From Pseudomonas turukhanskensis (GTDB lineage Bacteria; Pseudomonadota; Gammaproteobacteria; Pseudomonadales; Pseudomonadaceae), in contig NZ_BSFN01000002.1 of assembly GCF_027922365.1 (NCBI RefSeq), positions 124,001 through 188,000 of the forward strand: a stretch of 64,000 nucleotides of DNA, in the 5' to 3' direction. A program made the translations under genes and the position numbers. Each line of letters begins with the position of its first letter. Within the stretch, counting starts at the first letter, position 1. The notes beneath the pieces are model-generated. The model made no database searches. It was not told where the DNA came from and saw nothing but the letters and a program-made list of their open reading frames with translations. Shown in pieces: positions 51,875-61,025 of the stretch.

Positions 51875-53074
51875 TTAGATCGCGCCGCTGCTCTTCAAGG
51901 CGGCAATTTGCTCATCGCTATAGCCTAAGCCGGCCAGCACCGTCTGGTTGTGCTCACCCAACTGCGGCCCCACCCATTCGGCAGTGCCGGGCGTTTCCGA
52001 CAGTTTGGGCACGATGCCGGGCATCTTGAACGCCTTGCCATCGGGCAGCTTGGCGCTGAGGAACATCTCGCGTGCCAGGTACTGCGGGTCGGTGAACATG
52101 TCTTCGGCTGAATAGATGCGGCTGGCCGGCACCTCGGCGGCATTGAGCGTGGCCAGCACGGCTTCCAGCGGCAGCGAGCCTACCCAGCGGTCGATGACGC
52201 CGTAGAGTTCGTCGCGGCGCAGGTCGCGACCATCGTTACTGGCCAACGAGGCGTCCTCGGCCAGGTCGGGCCGGCCTATGGCGCTCATAAAACGCTTGAA
52301 GATGGCATCGCCGTTGGCGCCGATCTGGATGTGTTTGCCATCGGCGCTGGTGTGGATAGAAGAGGGGGTGATGCCCGGCATGATGTTACCGGTGCGCTCG
52401 CGAATAAACCCGAATACATCGAACTCCGGCACCATGCTTTCCATCATGGCGAAGATGGCCTCGTACAGCGCCACGTCCACCACCTGGCCCTGGCCGCCGT
52501 TGACTTCGCGGTGACGCAGCGCCATCAGCGCGCCGATAACGCCCCATAGCGCGGCAATGGAGTCGCCAATGGAAATGCCGGTGCGCACCGGCGGGCGGTC
52601 TTCAAAACCGGTGATGTAACGCAAGCCGCCCATGGACTCGCCCACCGCGCCGAACCCCGGCTGGTCTTTCATCGGCCCGCTCTGGCCAAAACCGGAAAGG
52701 CGCACCATCACCAGCTTCGGGTTTAGGGCATGCAGGGTTTCCCAGCCAAACCCCAATTTTTCCAGCACGCCGGGGCGAAAGTTCTCGATCAGAATATCGG
52801 CTTCGCTTAGCAGCTTGCGCAGCACCTCACGGCCATCTTCGTGTTTGAGGTTGAGGGTCAGCGACTGTTTATTGCGCGCCTGCACAAACCACCACAGCGA
52901 AGTGCCTTCGTACAGCTTGCGCCACTTGCGCAGCGGGTCGCCGCCGTCGGGGGACTCCACCTTGACCACCTCGGCGCCGAATTCGGCGCAGATTCGCGAG
53001 GCGAACGGCCCGGCTATCAGGGTGCCGAGCTCAATGACTTTGACTCCGGCGAGGGGTTTGTTGGCAAGGCTCAT
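51875..53074 (-). CDS. CaiB/BaiF family CoA transferase
   Basis: A 399-residue type III CoA transferase, which moves CoA between carboxylic acids. It begins GVKVIELGTLIAGPFASRICAEFGAEVVKVE and has ENFRPGVLEKLG, RLSGFGQSGP and GISIGDSIAALWG, where D171 aligns with the catalytic aspartate of this family. Substrate is unknown; no neighbour reveals a pathway. It is divergent from the yaeQ-type gene. Confidence 0.9.
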   Translation of the reverse strand: MSLANKPLAGVKVIELGTLIAGPFASRICAEFGAEVVKVESPDGGDPLRKWRKLYEGTSLWWFVQARNKQSLTLNLKHEDGREVLRKLLSEADILIENFRPGVLEKLGFGWETLHALNPKLVMVRLSGFGQSGPMKDQPGFGAVGESMGGLRYITGFEDRPPVRTGISIGDSIAALWGVIGALMALRHREVNGGQGQVVDVALYEAIFAMMESMVPEFDVFGFIRERTGNIMPGITPSSIHTSADGKHIQIGANGDAIFKRFMSAIGRPDLAEDASLASNDGRDLRRDELYGVIDRWVGSLPLEAVLATLNAAEVPASRIYSAEDMFTDPQYLAREMFLSAKLPDGKAFKMPGIVPKLSETPGTAEWVGPQLGEHNQTVLAGLGYSDEQIAALKSSGAI

Positions 53075-53170
53075 GTTGGTATCCGGTCGGCAGACAATGG
53101 CCGCGACTCTAACCCGCAGCGGTCGCTTGCGGTAGACTTGCCGCCTTTGCCCCTACCTAGAAGCCGAACC

Positions 53171-53716
53171 ATGGCCCAGCCGTCCACGACCTATAAAGTC
53201 GACCTCAACCTCACCGACCTCGACCGCGGCGTTTACGCCACGTCGCGCCTGACCATCGCCCGTCACCCCTCCGAAACCGAAGAGCGCATGACCGTGCGGT
53301 TGCTCGCCTATGCCCTGTGGTACAGCGAAGAGCTGAGCTTTGGTCGCGGGCTGTCGGACGTAGACGAGCCGGCGCTGTGGGAAAAGAGCCTGGACGGCCG
53401 CGTGCTGCACTGGATCGAGGTTGGCCAGCCCGACGCCGAGCGCCTGACCTGGTGTTCGCGCCGCACCGAACGCACCAGCTTGTTGGCCTACGGCAGCCTG
53501 CGCGTATGGCAGACCAAGGTGGTGGAAGCGGCGAAGATGCTGAAGAACGTGAACATAGCGGCCGTGCCGCAAGAGGCCCTGGAAAACCTGGCCAAGGATA
53601 TGCCGCGCACGATTACCTGGGCGGTGATGATCAGCGAAGGCACTATTTTCGTGACTGACGACCGGGGCCAGCATGAGGTGCAGTTGGAGTGGTTGATGGG
53701 GGATCGGGGGGAGTAA
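53171..53716 (+). CDS. yaeQ: YaeQ family protein
   Basis: A 181-residue YaeQ protein (TTYKVDLNLTDLDRGVYATSRLTIARHPSETEERMTVRLLAYAL, HWIEVGQPD, SLRVWQTKV). The fold resembles PD-(D/E)XK nucleases, but the biochemical role is not established. The ATG follows GAAGCCGAACC, a weak site. It lies upstream of recJ, separated by a repeat array. Confidence 0.88.
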   Translation: MAQPSTTYKVDLNLTDLDRGVYATSRLTIARHPSETEERMTVRLLAYALWYSEELSFGRGLSDVDEPALWEKSLDGRVLHWIEVGQPDAERLTWCSRRTERTSLLAYGSLRVWQTKVVEAAKMLKNVNIAAVPQEALENLAKDMPRTITWAVMISEGTIFVTDDRGQHEVQLEWLMGDRGE

Positions 53717-53735
53717 GTCGTCCGCCCCACTCGGT

Positions 53736-54109
53736 CAGTCCCCTCTGCCCACTTGCGGGAGAGGGTTAGGGTTAGGATGAGGGTTTAGAGGTTGCGTCTG
53801 TCGCAGCCCTCACCCCCAGCCCCTCTCCCGCAAGCGGGAGAGGGGAGCCAAATGCAAACACCGATCAGTCCCCTCTGCCCGCGTGCGGGAGAGGGTTAGG
53901 GAGAGGGTTTTAAGTATTGCGTCTGCCGCAGCCCTCACCCCCAGCCCCTCTCCCGCCAGCGGGCGAGGGGAGCCAAAGCAAACGCCGATCAGTCCCCTCT
54001 GCCCGCTTGCGGGAGAGGGTTAGGGTGAGGGTTTAGATGTTGCGTCTGCCGCAGCCCTCACCCCCAGCCCCTCTCCCGCACGCGAGAGAGGGGAGCCAAA
54101 GCAAACACC
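53736..54109. repeat. Tandem array of three 124-130-bp palindromic units
   Basis: Three near-identical units start at 53736, 53866 and 53990 with CAGTCCCCTCTGCCC. Each holds a GCGGGAGAGGGTTAGG element, a TTGCGTCTGCCGCAG linker, then CCCTCACCCCCAGCCCCTC with a CCCGC...GCGGG hairpin and GGAGCCAAA. The same basic element occurs singly at 22925 and 31769. It fills the gap between yaeQ and recJ; there is no gene in it. Confidence 0.92.
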
Positions 54110-54128
54110 GCGAGTTTTATAGAACCCC

Positions 54129-55844
54129 ATGCGCATCGAAGCCCGTCCGCTCCCCGCCACCTTGCCCAACCTAGGCGACCTGCCGCCCCTGCTCACCCGC
54201 CTCTACGCCGCCCGTGGCGTGCAGTCGGCGGCCGAGTTGGATAAAGGCCTGGCCAAGCTGATTCCCTATCAGCAATTGATGGGCATCGAGGCGGCGGTGG
54301 AACTGCTGGTGCAGGCCCTGGAACAACGCCAGCGCATCCTCATCGTCGGCGATTTCGATGCCGACGGCGCCACCGCCAGTACCGTGGGTGTTCTCGGTTT
54401 GCGCTCGCTGGGCGCGGCGCATGTTGACTACTTGGTGCCCAATCGCTTCGAGTATGGCTACGGCCTGACCCCGGAAATCGTCGCCGTAGCCCTGGAGCGC
54501 CAGCCGCAGTTGCTGATGACGGTGGATAACGGCATTTCCAGCGTGGAAGGGGTAGCGGCGGCCAAAGCGGCCGGTTTGAAGGTGTTGGTTACCGACCACC
54601 ACCTGCCCGGCGCCGAGCTACCGGCGGCCGATGCCATCGTCAACCCCAACCAGCATGGCTGCACCTTTCCCAGTAAGGCGCTGGCTGGCGTAGGCGTGAT
54701 TTTCTATGTGCTGCTGGCGCTGCGTGCGCGTTTGCGCGAGCTGGACTGGTTCGCCCGTTCCGGCCTCAAGGAGCCAAACCTGGCCGAGCTGCTCGACTTG
54801 GTAGCGCTTGGCAGCGTCGCCGACGTGGTGCCGCTGGATGCCAACAACCGCATCCTCGTGCACCAGGGCCTGGCCCGTATTCGGGCTGGGCGCGCGCGCC
54901 CTGGCTTGCGCGCGGTGCTGGAAGTGGCCGGCCGGCCGGCCGAGCGCATCACCTCCACCGACCTCGGCTTTATTCTTGGCCCACGCCTCAACGCGGCGGG
55001 GCGCCTGGATGACATGAGCCTGGGCATCGAATGCCTGCTCTGCGAAGACGAAGCCCTGGCCCGTGATATGGCCGTGCAACTGGACCAGTTGAACCAGGAC
55101 CGCAAAGCCATCGAGCAAGGCATGCAGCGCGAGGCCCTGGCCCAGCTCAAGGATTTGCCGCTGGAGAGCATGCCCTTCGGCTTGTGCCTGTTTGAGCCGG
55201 ACTGGCACCAGGGCGTGATCGGCATTCTCGCCTCGCGGATGAAAGAGCGTTACCACCGCCCCACCATCGCCTTTGCCGATGCCGGTGATGGCGTAATGAA
55301 AGGCTCGGCGCGTTCGGTACCGGGCTTTCATATTCGTGATGCGCTGGATGCCGTAGCGGCCAAGCACCCTGGCTTGATCAGCAAGTTTGGTGGCCATGCC
55401 ATGGCCGCCGGTTTGTCGCTGCCGCAGGAAAATTTCGGCGCTTTCGCCGCCGCCTTCGATGCCGAAGTTCGCCGTCAGTTGCACGAAGACGACCTGACCG
55501 GCCGCCTGCTCTCTGACGGTGCCCTGGCCGTGGAAGAGTTCCACCTGGAACTGGCCCGCGCGCTACGCAACGCCGGGCCATGGGGCCAGCATTTTCCCGA
55601 GCCGCTGTTCCATGGCGTGTTCCAGTTGGTGCAGCAGCGGGTGGTGGGCGAGCGCCACTTGAAGGTGGTGTTGAAGAGCGAGTGCGGCGCCGTTCAGTTG
55701 GACGGTATCGCCTTTGGCATCGACCGCGACGTGTGGCCCAACCCCACCGTGCGTTGGGTGGAGTTGGCCTACAAGTTAGACGTGAACGAATACCGGGGGC
55801 AGGAAGCGGTGCAATTGATGATTGCGCATATCGCCGCCAGGTAA
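54129..55844 (+). CDS. recJ: Single-stranded-DNA-specific exonuclease RecJ
   Basis: A 571-residue 5'-3' exonuclease of recombination and mismatch repair. Metal motifs of the DHH superfamily are DFDADG (75-80), DNG (133-135), DHH (156-158) and ALGSVADVVPL. The DHHA1 domain has GSARSVPGFHIRDALDAV and FGGHAMAAGLSL, and the C-terminal OB-like domain is intact. Length is normal for the family. Confidence 0.96.
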   Translation: MRIEARPLPATLPNLGDLPPLLTRLYAARGVQSAAELDKGLAKLIPYQQLMGIEAAVELLVQALEQRQRILIVGDFDADGATASTVGVLGLRSLGAAHVDYLVPNRFEYGYGLTPEIVAVALERQPQLLMTVDNGISSVEGVAAAKAAGLKVLVTDHHLPGAELPAADAIVNPNQHGCTFPSKALAGVGVIFYVLLALRARLRELDWFARSGLKEPNLAELLDLVALGSVADVVPLDANNRILVHQGLARIRAGRARPGLRAVLEVAGRPAERITSTDLGFILGPRLNAAGRLDDMSLGIECLLCEDEALARDMAVQLDQLNQDRKAIEQGMQREALAQLKDLPLESMPFGLCLFEPDWHQGVIGILASRMKERYHRPTIAFADAGDGVMKGSARSVPGFHIRDALDAVAAKHPGLISKFGGHAMAAGLSLPQENFGAFAAAFDAEVRRQLHEDDLTGRLLSDGALAVEEFHLELARALRNAGPWGQHFPEPLFHGVFQLVQQRVVGERHLKVVLKSECGAVQLDGIAFGIDRDVWPNPTVRWVELAYKLDVNEYRGQEAVQLMIAHIAAR

Positions 55845-55870
55845 ACACCGGTATTACCAATCACTAAATC

Positions 55871-55900
55871 CCGTCATTCCCGCCTGCGCGGGAATGACGG
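55871..55900. repeat. Perfect CCGTCATTCCCGC hairpin
   Basis: Thirteen-base perfect arms CCGTCATTCCCGC and GCGGGAATGACGG around CTGC. It is a single compact copy of the family seen at 1526, 24377, 42214 and 46748, between the convergent recJ and the following gene. Confidence 0.9.
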
Positions 55901-55916
55901 TTAATCGTTGGCCAGA

Positions 55917-56333
55917 CTATTCCCGCTTCCCATCCAATGGGTCCACATGGGCCAACTCTTCCTCATCTAGCCCATAGCCTTCGCCAATGTCGGCTTCATC
56001 GACAATGCTCAAATCCCAGTCCGCTGCGCTTTTGCCGCCTGGCTCATTGGCCGAGCGTGCGCCGCTTTCATCAATAAGTGTTTCCGGGCTCAGGTCGTCC
56101 AGGCTGACGCCATCTTCGTTGTCGCCTTCGCCTAAGGTTTCGCCGCCGCTCTGGCCCGCTTCGCGCACCCGTTTGACCGGTTGTTCGCGAGCAATTTCGG
56201 CGGGGGATTTAAGGTCGCCGACACGGCCGCTGCGCTCGTCTTTACGCTCATCGAAGTCCAACTGCTCGATGGAGCCCATGCGGTCTTCCATGTCGTCGAT
56301 TTCTTGCGGGACATAGCGTTTTTGCGTACTCAT
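55917..56333 (-). CDS. HPr-related acidic disordered protein
   Basis: A 138-residue strongly acidic protein with low hydrophobicity: DEIDD-like EIDDMEDRMGSIEQLDFDERKDERSG at the start and DDLSPETLIDESGARSANEPG and DIGEGYGLDEEELAHVDPL at the end. It matches the Pseudomonas family annotated as phosphotransferase-system HPr-related, which has no real HPr domain or phosphoacceptor histidine. It is likely disordered. Function unknown. Confidence 0.75.
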   Translation of the reverse strand: MSTQKRYVPQEIDDMEDRMGSIEQLDFDERKDERSGRVGDLKSPAEIAREQPVKRVREAGQSGGETLGEGDNEDGVSLDDLSPETLIDESGARSANEPGGKSAADWDLSIVDEADIGEGYGLDEEELAHVDPLDGKRE

Positions 56334-56414
56334 TTTCCGGTCCTTAGCTTAGGGAACTAAGGGGTGGACTGGCGGCTTGCGCACTTGGTTCAGCCAACTC
56401 GACCGGGGGCAGCC

Positions 56415-58061
56415 CTAGCGCAGCGTCAACATGGCGGCTTTTTTGTAGAACATTGCCGAGTCGGCTTTGGACATCAGCTCGTCAAGGTGCTCGCCGGCCT
56501 GTGGATAAATCGCCACGCCGAGGCTTGCCGATACACTCAGCTCGCGACCCTGCCAGATCAGCGGCTGGCCGATGGCGTGGCAGATCTGCTCGGTGAGGCG
56601 ATAGATGTCATCGGCATCGTGCACGCCATCGAGCAGCACCACGAATTCGTCGCCGCCCATGCGCGCGGCCATGTCGGCTTCGCGAATATGGGCGCTGATG
56701 GCGTTGGCCGCGTGTACCAGAATGGCGTCGCCAGCCTGGTGGCCGTAGGAGTCGTTGATCTCTTTGAATTTGTTCAGGTCCAGGTAGCACAGCGCCAGGT
56801 TTTCGCCGTTGCGCTTGGCGGTGAGCAGTTTTTGCGTGGCATAGGGAATAAAGCTGTTGCGGTTGGGCAGACCGGTGAGGCTGTCGTGAAAGGCCAATGC
56901 GCGCACTTCTTCTTCGGCCACGATGCGGCGCTGAATTTCCCGCTGTAGCCGCCGCTGGCTGGAGAGCAACACCAGCACCACCACCAGAATGGCGGCGCAA
57001 CCCAGGCTGATGAGCATGATGATGGTGCGCAGGCGTTCCACCAGTTGCGGCGGGTTGGGGTCGTACAGGAAACCGTCCAGGCGGCTCGTGCTGGGCACCA
57101 TGTCCTGTTCCTTGAACGCCTCGGCCATGCGCTGCCAGCGCCCGGGGTTCATATGGCCGATATCGACCAGATCGGGCAGCACCAACCCGCGCATGGCTTG
57201 AGCCTCGAATTGCAGGTGTTCGCGGCTTTTCTGCACGTTGTAGCGCTTGAGCAGCAGGTCGATGATTTCGTCCGGGTGGTCCATGGCGTAGCGCCAGCCC
57301 TTGAGCGTGGCCCGGCGAAACGCGGCCACGCGCAGGGGGTTGTCGTTAGCCTCGGCCTCGCTGGTAAACAGAATGTCGCTGTAAAAGTCGATGCCGTAGG
57401 TACTGGGCGACAGGACGGTGTAGGCCACGCCTTTCTGTTGCAGGTAATAGGGCTCGTTGGTTAGGTAGGAATTGAACGCCTGCACCTTGCCGCTGACCAG
57501 GTCGTCGACGTTATAGCTGCTGGACAGCAGGTTGAGGGTGGCGGGGTTGATGCCTTCGCGGCTGAACATGGTCAGAAAGTCGGCATCGGTCTGGGCGTTC
57601 ATCAGCATGACGCGCTTGCCCACCAGGTCGTGAACGGTCTGGATTCCGGCATCGCTGCGCGCCAGCAACACCGATGGCGAGTGCTGAAAGATGGCCGCCA
57701 GGGCCACCAGCGGTTTGCCATTCAATCGCTCGTACAGCAACTCACTGTTGCCTTCGCCATACAGCGCGCGACCGGCCAGCACTTCCTCCACCGGCGTTTT
57801 ACCCGGCGCGCCTTCATGCAGGCGCACTTCAAAGCCTTCCTCGCGGTAATAGCCTTTGGCGATGGCGGCGTAATAGCCGGCGAACTGGAATTGGTGTTTC
57901 CAGCGCAGTTGGAAGTCGATGGTTTGCAAATGCCCGGGGGGCGGTAGAACGGCAGCGCTACAGGGCACAAGCGGCAACAGCAGGGCGAACAAGCACAGGC
58001 GTCGCCAGGTGGCACGTCGAGAGAAAAGGGGCCGGTGTTGGCACTGCAACGATTGCGGCAT
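56415..58061 (-). CDS. Diguanylate cyclase with NMT1/THI5-like periplasmic sensor
   Basis: A 548-residue sensor enzyme making cyclic di-GMP. A signal/anchor (about 18-37) is followed by a periplasmic-binding NMT1/THI5-like domain (about 45-330; IDFQLRWKHQFQFAGYYAAIAKGYYREEGFEV), a transmembrane helix (about 345-367) and the GGDEF domain. GGDEF itself is at 469-473 and the inhibitory RxxD (READ) lies five residues before it. The protein ends about ten residues sooner than usual after the last helix. Confidence 0.92.
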   Translation of the reverse strand: MPQSLQCQHRPLFSRRATWRRLCLFALLLPLVPCSAAVLPPPGHLQTIDFQLRWKHQFQFAGYYAAIAKGYYREEGFEVRLHEGAPGKTPVEEVLAGRALYGEGNSELLYERLNGKPLVALAAIFQHSPSVLLARSDAGIQTVHDLVGKRVMLMNAQTDADFLTMFSREGINPATLNLLSSSYNVDDLVSGKVQAFNSYLTNEPYYLQQKGVAYTVLSPSTYGIDFYSDILFTSEAEANDNPLRVAAFRRATLKGWRYAMDHPDEIIDLLLKRYNVQKSREHLQFEAQAMRGLVLPDLVDIGHMNPGRWQRMAEAFKEQDMVPSTSRLDGFLYDPNPPQLVERLRTIIMLISLGCAAILVVVLVLLSSQRRLQREIQRRIVAEEEVRALAFHDSLTGLPNRNSFIPYATQKLLTAKRNGENLALCYLDLNKFKEINDSYGHQAGDAILVHAANAISAHIREADMAARMGGDEFVVLLDGVHDADDIYRLTEQICHAIGQPLIWQGRELSVSASLGVAIYPQAGEHLDELMSKADSAMFYKKAAMLTLR

Positions 58062-58219
58062 GGCGTCTTCCGTGAACAGCGGTCACAGCCGGCTTGGTCG
58101 GGCGGGCTGTGGGTGCCTTGAACGCATCATGCCTGTAGTTCTGCAAGCCGCGCAATCACGGGCTTGTGACGGTTTTCAGCGGGTGGATTGTTGGACAGGA
58201 TTGATCCTGAGGGAACGCT

Positions 58220-58277
58220 GCGCGAGCAAGCTCGCTCCTACAGACGGGTACAGACGTAGGAGCGAGCTTGCTCGCGA
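58220..58277. repeat. Inverted repeat, GCGAGCAAGCTCGCTCCTAC type
   Basis: Arms GCGCGAGCAAGCTCGCTCCTAC and GTAGGAGCGAGCTTGCTCGCG form a long stem about 14 bases apart. Related to 28810-28869 and 40397-40464. Downstream of yejK. Confidence 0.85.
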
Positions 58278-58292
58278 AGGGGTTTCAGCCGG

Positions 58293-59300
58293 TTAATCCT
58301 TGCGGCGCTTGAGCTGATCCTGCAACTGGGTGGGCAGGTTGCGGATGGTCAGGGTGCCGGCGGCTTCGTTGTACTCGATGTTCGAACCCAGCAAGTGTGC
58401 CTCGAAACTGATCGACAACCCTTCCGCGCGGCCGGTAAAGCGGCGGAACTGGCTGAGGGTGCGTTTGTCCGCCGGAATCTCCGGGGACAGGCCGTAATCC
58501 TTGTTGCGGATATGGTCGTAGAAGGCTTTCGGCCGTTCTTCATCGAGCAGGCCGGACAACTCTTGCAGCGTCATCGGCTCGCCGATTTTGGCCTGGCTAG
58601 TGGCGTAGTCGACCAGGGTGTCGGTCTTGGCGCGCGCCTGTTCTTCGGGCAGGTCTTCGCTTTCCACGAAGTCACTGAAGGCCTTGAGCAGGGTGCGGGT
58701 TTCGCTCGGTGAGTCGACGCCCTCCTGGCAGCCAATAAAGTCGCGGAAGTATTCAGAGACCTTCTTGCCGTTCTTGCCCTTGATAAACGAGATGTACTGC
58801 TTGGACTGCTTGTTGTTCTGCCACTCCGACAGGTTGATGCGCGCCGCCAGGTGCAGTTGGCCGAGATCCAGGTGCTTGGCCGGGGTCACGTCCAGCGCAG
58901 CGTTTACCGCCACGCCTTCACTGTGGTGCAGCAGGGCAATGGCCAAATAGTCGGTCATGCCTTGCTGGTAGTGGGCGAACAACACGTGGCCGCCGGTGGA
59001 GAGGTTGGATTCCTCCATCAGCTTTTGCAGGTGCTCGACGGCCTGACGGCTAAAGGCGGTGAAGGTTTGATCGCCGGCCTGGTATTGCGCCAGCCAGCCA
59101 CTGAACGGAAACGCCCCGGACTCGGCCTGAAAGAAACCCCAGGCCTTGCCCTGCTTGGCGTTATAGCTTTCGTTGAGGTCGGCCAGCATATTCTCGATGG
59201 CTTGCGACTCCGCCAGCTCGCTGTCACGGGCGTGCAGCACGGCCGGGGTGCCGTCGGGTTTTTTCTCGATCAGGTGGACGATGCAGTGGCGGATGGGCAT
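58293..59300 (-). CDS. yejK: Nucleoid-associated protein YejK/NdpA
   Basis: A 335-residue nucleoid-associated protein, known in E. coli as a DNA-bound protein of the 37-kDa family. Characteristic segments are [72 protein letters not shown] and the C-terminal [23 protein letters not shown]. Length is normal. Confidence 0.94.
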   Translation of the reverse strand: MPIRHCIVHLIEKKPDGTPAVLHARDSELAESQAIENMLADLNESYNAKQGKAWGFFQAESGAFPFSGWLAQYQAGDQTFTAFSRQAVEHLQKLMEESNLSTGGHVLFAHYQQGMTDYLAIALLHHSEGVAVNAALDVTPAKHLDLGQLHLAARINLSEWQNNKQSKQYISFIKGKNGKKVSEYFRDFIGCQEGVDSPSETRTLLKAFSDFVESEDLPEEQARAKTDTLVDYATSQAKIGEPMTLQELSGLLDEERPKAFYDHIRNKDYGLSPEIPADKRTLSQFRRFTGRAEGLSISFEAHLLGSNIEYNEAAGTLTIRNLPTQLQDQLKRRKD

Positions 59301-59336
59301 GGCGGTCTCGTTTTCAAATTCAAAGCGTCGCGCAGT

Positions 59337-60674
59337 TTACCCGACCACCTCGGTCGAGGTCGCCCTTCGCCGCTGCAAGGCTTGCAAGCGCTCGATCATG
59401 TAACGTAGGTGCATATGCAGTTCATACAGCTCGTTGGAGTAGGACAGCGGCACCTCCACACGCGCCAGTTCGTCTTCCAGGCCTTCGAGGCGGGCGATTT
59501 CGGCGCTGAGGTCGGTGGGCAGTTTGCCTTTGTAGAGCTGCTGGTCGATTTCACGCAGGTGTTTGTACCATCGGTAGATGCGTGCACGGATGCGCCACTG
59601 GTAGATCGGGCCGATGGCCTTGAACAGCGGGAACAGCAACACCAGTAGCGGAATGGCCAGAATGATGTAGCGGTCGGCCAGGGAGGCAATACGGAACGGC
59701 AAGTAGCGCTGCAGAATCGGCAGGCCTTTTTTGTAGTAGTAGTCGGCCTCGTCCAGGGTGTGCAGCGACAGCGGAGGTGGCGCTGGGTAGTTGCCGGCCG
59801 GGTCGAGCAGGCTGCCGTTTTTCAGCACGGTTTTGGCCGCTTCCAGAATCAGCGCAGTAAGCGAGGGGTGGAAGTTTTCGCCGCTGACCAGGGTGGCCAT
59901 CGGGCCGAGGGTAACGATGTCGTGGTCTGGCGTGTTCTGCGCCATATCGAGCATGCCTTCGCCGACTTGCAGTTGGCTCAGGTACGGCAGGCGCGCGAGA
60001 TAAGCGGAGGTGCGCCGCAGGCTGACCAGTTGCAGGTTAGGATCGGCGGCCAGGCGCTGCACCAACGGGTTTTCTGCCGGGCCGACGAAAAATGCTGCAT
60101 CCAGCTCGCCGGCAATCAACGCATCCGCCGCCTTGCCCCCGCCTAGCGCTTGCCAGGTTTGCGGGTACTGCGCCGGTTCGATGCGGTTGGCGGCAAACAG
60201 CGCGGCGGTAACGGCCTGGGTACCGCTGTCTTCGACGCCAATGGCCACGCGCATTTTCATCAGGTCGGCCAGGCGATCGAATGTGGCGTTCTTGCCGAGG
60301 AACAACCACAACGGTTCACGGTACATCACGCCAAGGCCGTTGAGTTTGCCGCGCGCAGCGGGCTCGATGCTTAGCTCCTGGCCGCTTTGCACCAGAGCCA
60401 ATTCGACTTCGCCGTTGGTTAACTTGTTGAGGTTGTCTTGCGAGCCTTTGCTTTCCACCAGTTCCAGGGTGAAGCCCTGTTTAGCCAGCTCGGCTTTGAG
60501 TTTTTCGGCAAAGGCGTGGTAACCACCGCCGGCTGCGCCGGTGGCCATACGCGCATGCATTGGGGGCGGCGGGGCGACGAAGTAGAAGAGGGCGCCAACG
60601 AGTGCTGCCACCACCGGGACTATCCACAGGTTGGTCAGCAACATGATCTTGAGGTCGCGCAGGATTCTTCGCAT
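59337..60674 (-). CDS. TAXI-family TRAP-type solute-binding membrane protein
   Basis: A 445-residue protein with an N-terminal signal anchor (LTNLWIVPVVAALVGALFYFV), a TAXI solute-binding domain (ARMATGAAGGGYHAFAEKLKAEL, ESKGSQDNLNKLTNGEVELALVQSG, to about residue 310), a second transmembrane helix (about 345-365) and a cytoplasmic coiled-coil tail. No TRAP permease gene is adjacent, so it may be an orphan sensor or scaffold. Substrate unknown. Confidence 0.85.
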   Translation of the reverse strand: MRRILRDLKIMLLTNLWIVPVVAALVGALFYFVAPPPPMHARMATGAAGGGYHAFAEKLKAELAKQGFTLELVESKGSQDNLNKLTNGEVELALVQSGQELSIEPAARGKLNGLGVMYREPLWLFLGKNATFDRLADLMKMRVAIGVEDSGTQAVTAALFAANRIEPAQYPQTWQALGGGKAADALIAGELDAAFFVGPAENPLVQRLAADPNLQLVSLRRTSAYLARLPYLSQLQVGEGMLDMAQNTPDHDIVTLGPMATLVSGENFHPSLTALILEAAKTVLKNGSLLDPAGNYPAPPPLSLHTLDEADYYYKKGLPILQRYLPFRIASLADRYIILAIPLLVLLFPLFKAIGPIYQWRIRARIYRWYKHLREIDQQLYKGKLPTDLSAEIARLEGLEDELARVEVPLSYSNELYELHMHLRYMIERLQALQRRRATSTEVVG

Positions 60675-61025
60675 TGCTGTTCCTTGGCGTTGCTATCAGT
60701 GCATAGAGGGTAACCGTCCGGCGGATTTTTCGCCTGCTGCTCGGCACTCCGGTCCCCGGGCCGGTCTGACTACCCCTATTAGCGCTCGCAATCGGCGGCC
60801 CCCCGGCGCTTATAAGGCTAGGGAGCGCTTTTTGCAGGCTTTCCTATAGCGAATTCGTCTTTATGCTCGATGAAGGCACCGTGATATCAATCTTCTGGCG
60901 TCAATAAAACGAACAACAATGATCGTTGCCGTAGACGGTTAATTTCAGTTCTACGATTGTCAGGGATGCTCTTCCGCGGTTTCGCTCTCTTCCGACCCTG
61001 GTCGGTAGAACGTAGGAAGTTGGTC
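60675..61025. other. Divergent gap upstream of the protease pair
   Basis: About 350 bp with no credible gene. The half near 60870-60960 is AT-rich and likely holds the promoter of the protease genes. I saw no clear operator or structured RNA. Confidence 0.5.

Noticed and set aside
53736..54109. Regularly spaced repeats that could suggest a CRISPR array
   Set aside because: The units are 124-130 bp, the spacers are part of the repeat and near-identical, and there are no cas genes. It is a tandem palindromic-repeat array.
55917..56333. A true HPr phosphocarrier
   Set aside because: The name is historical. There is no HPr fold, no phosphorylated histidine motif and the protein is strongly acidic and probably disordered.
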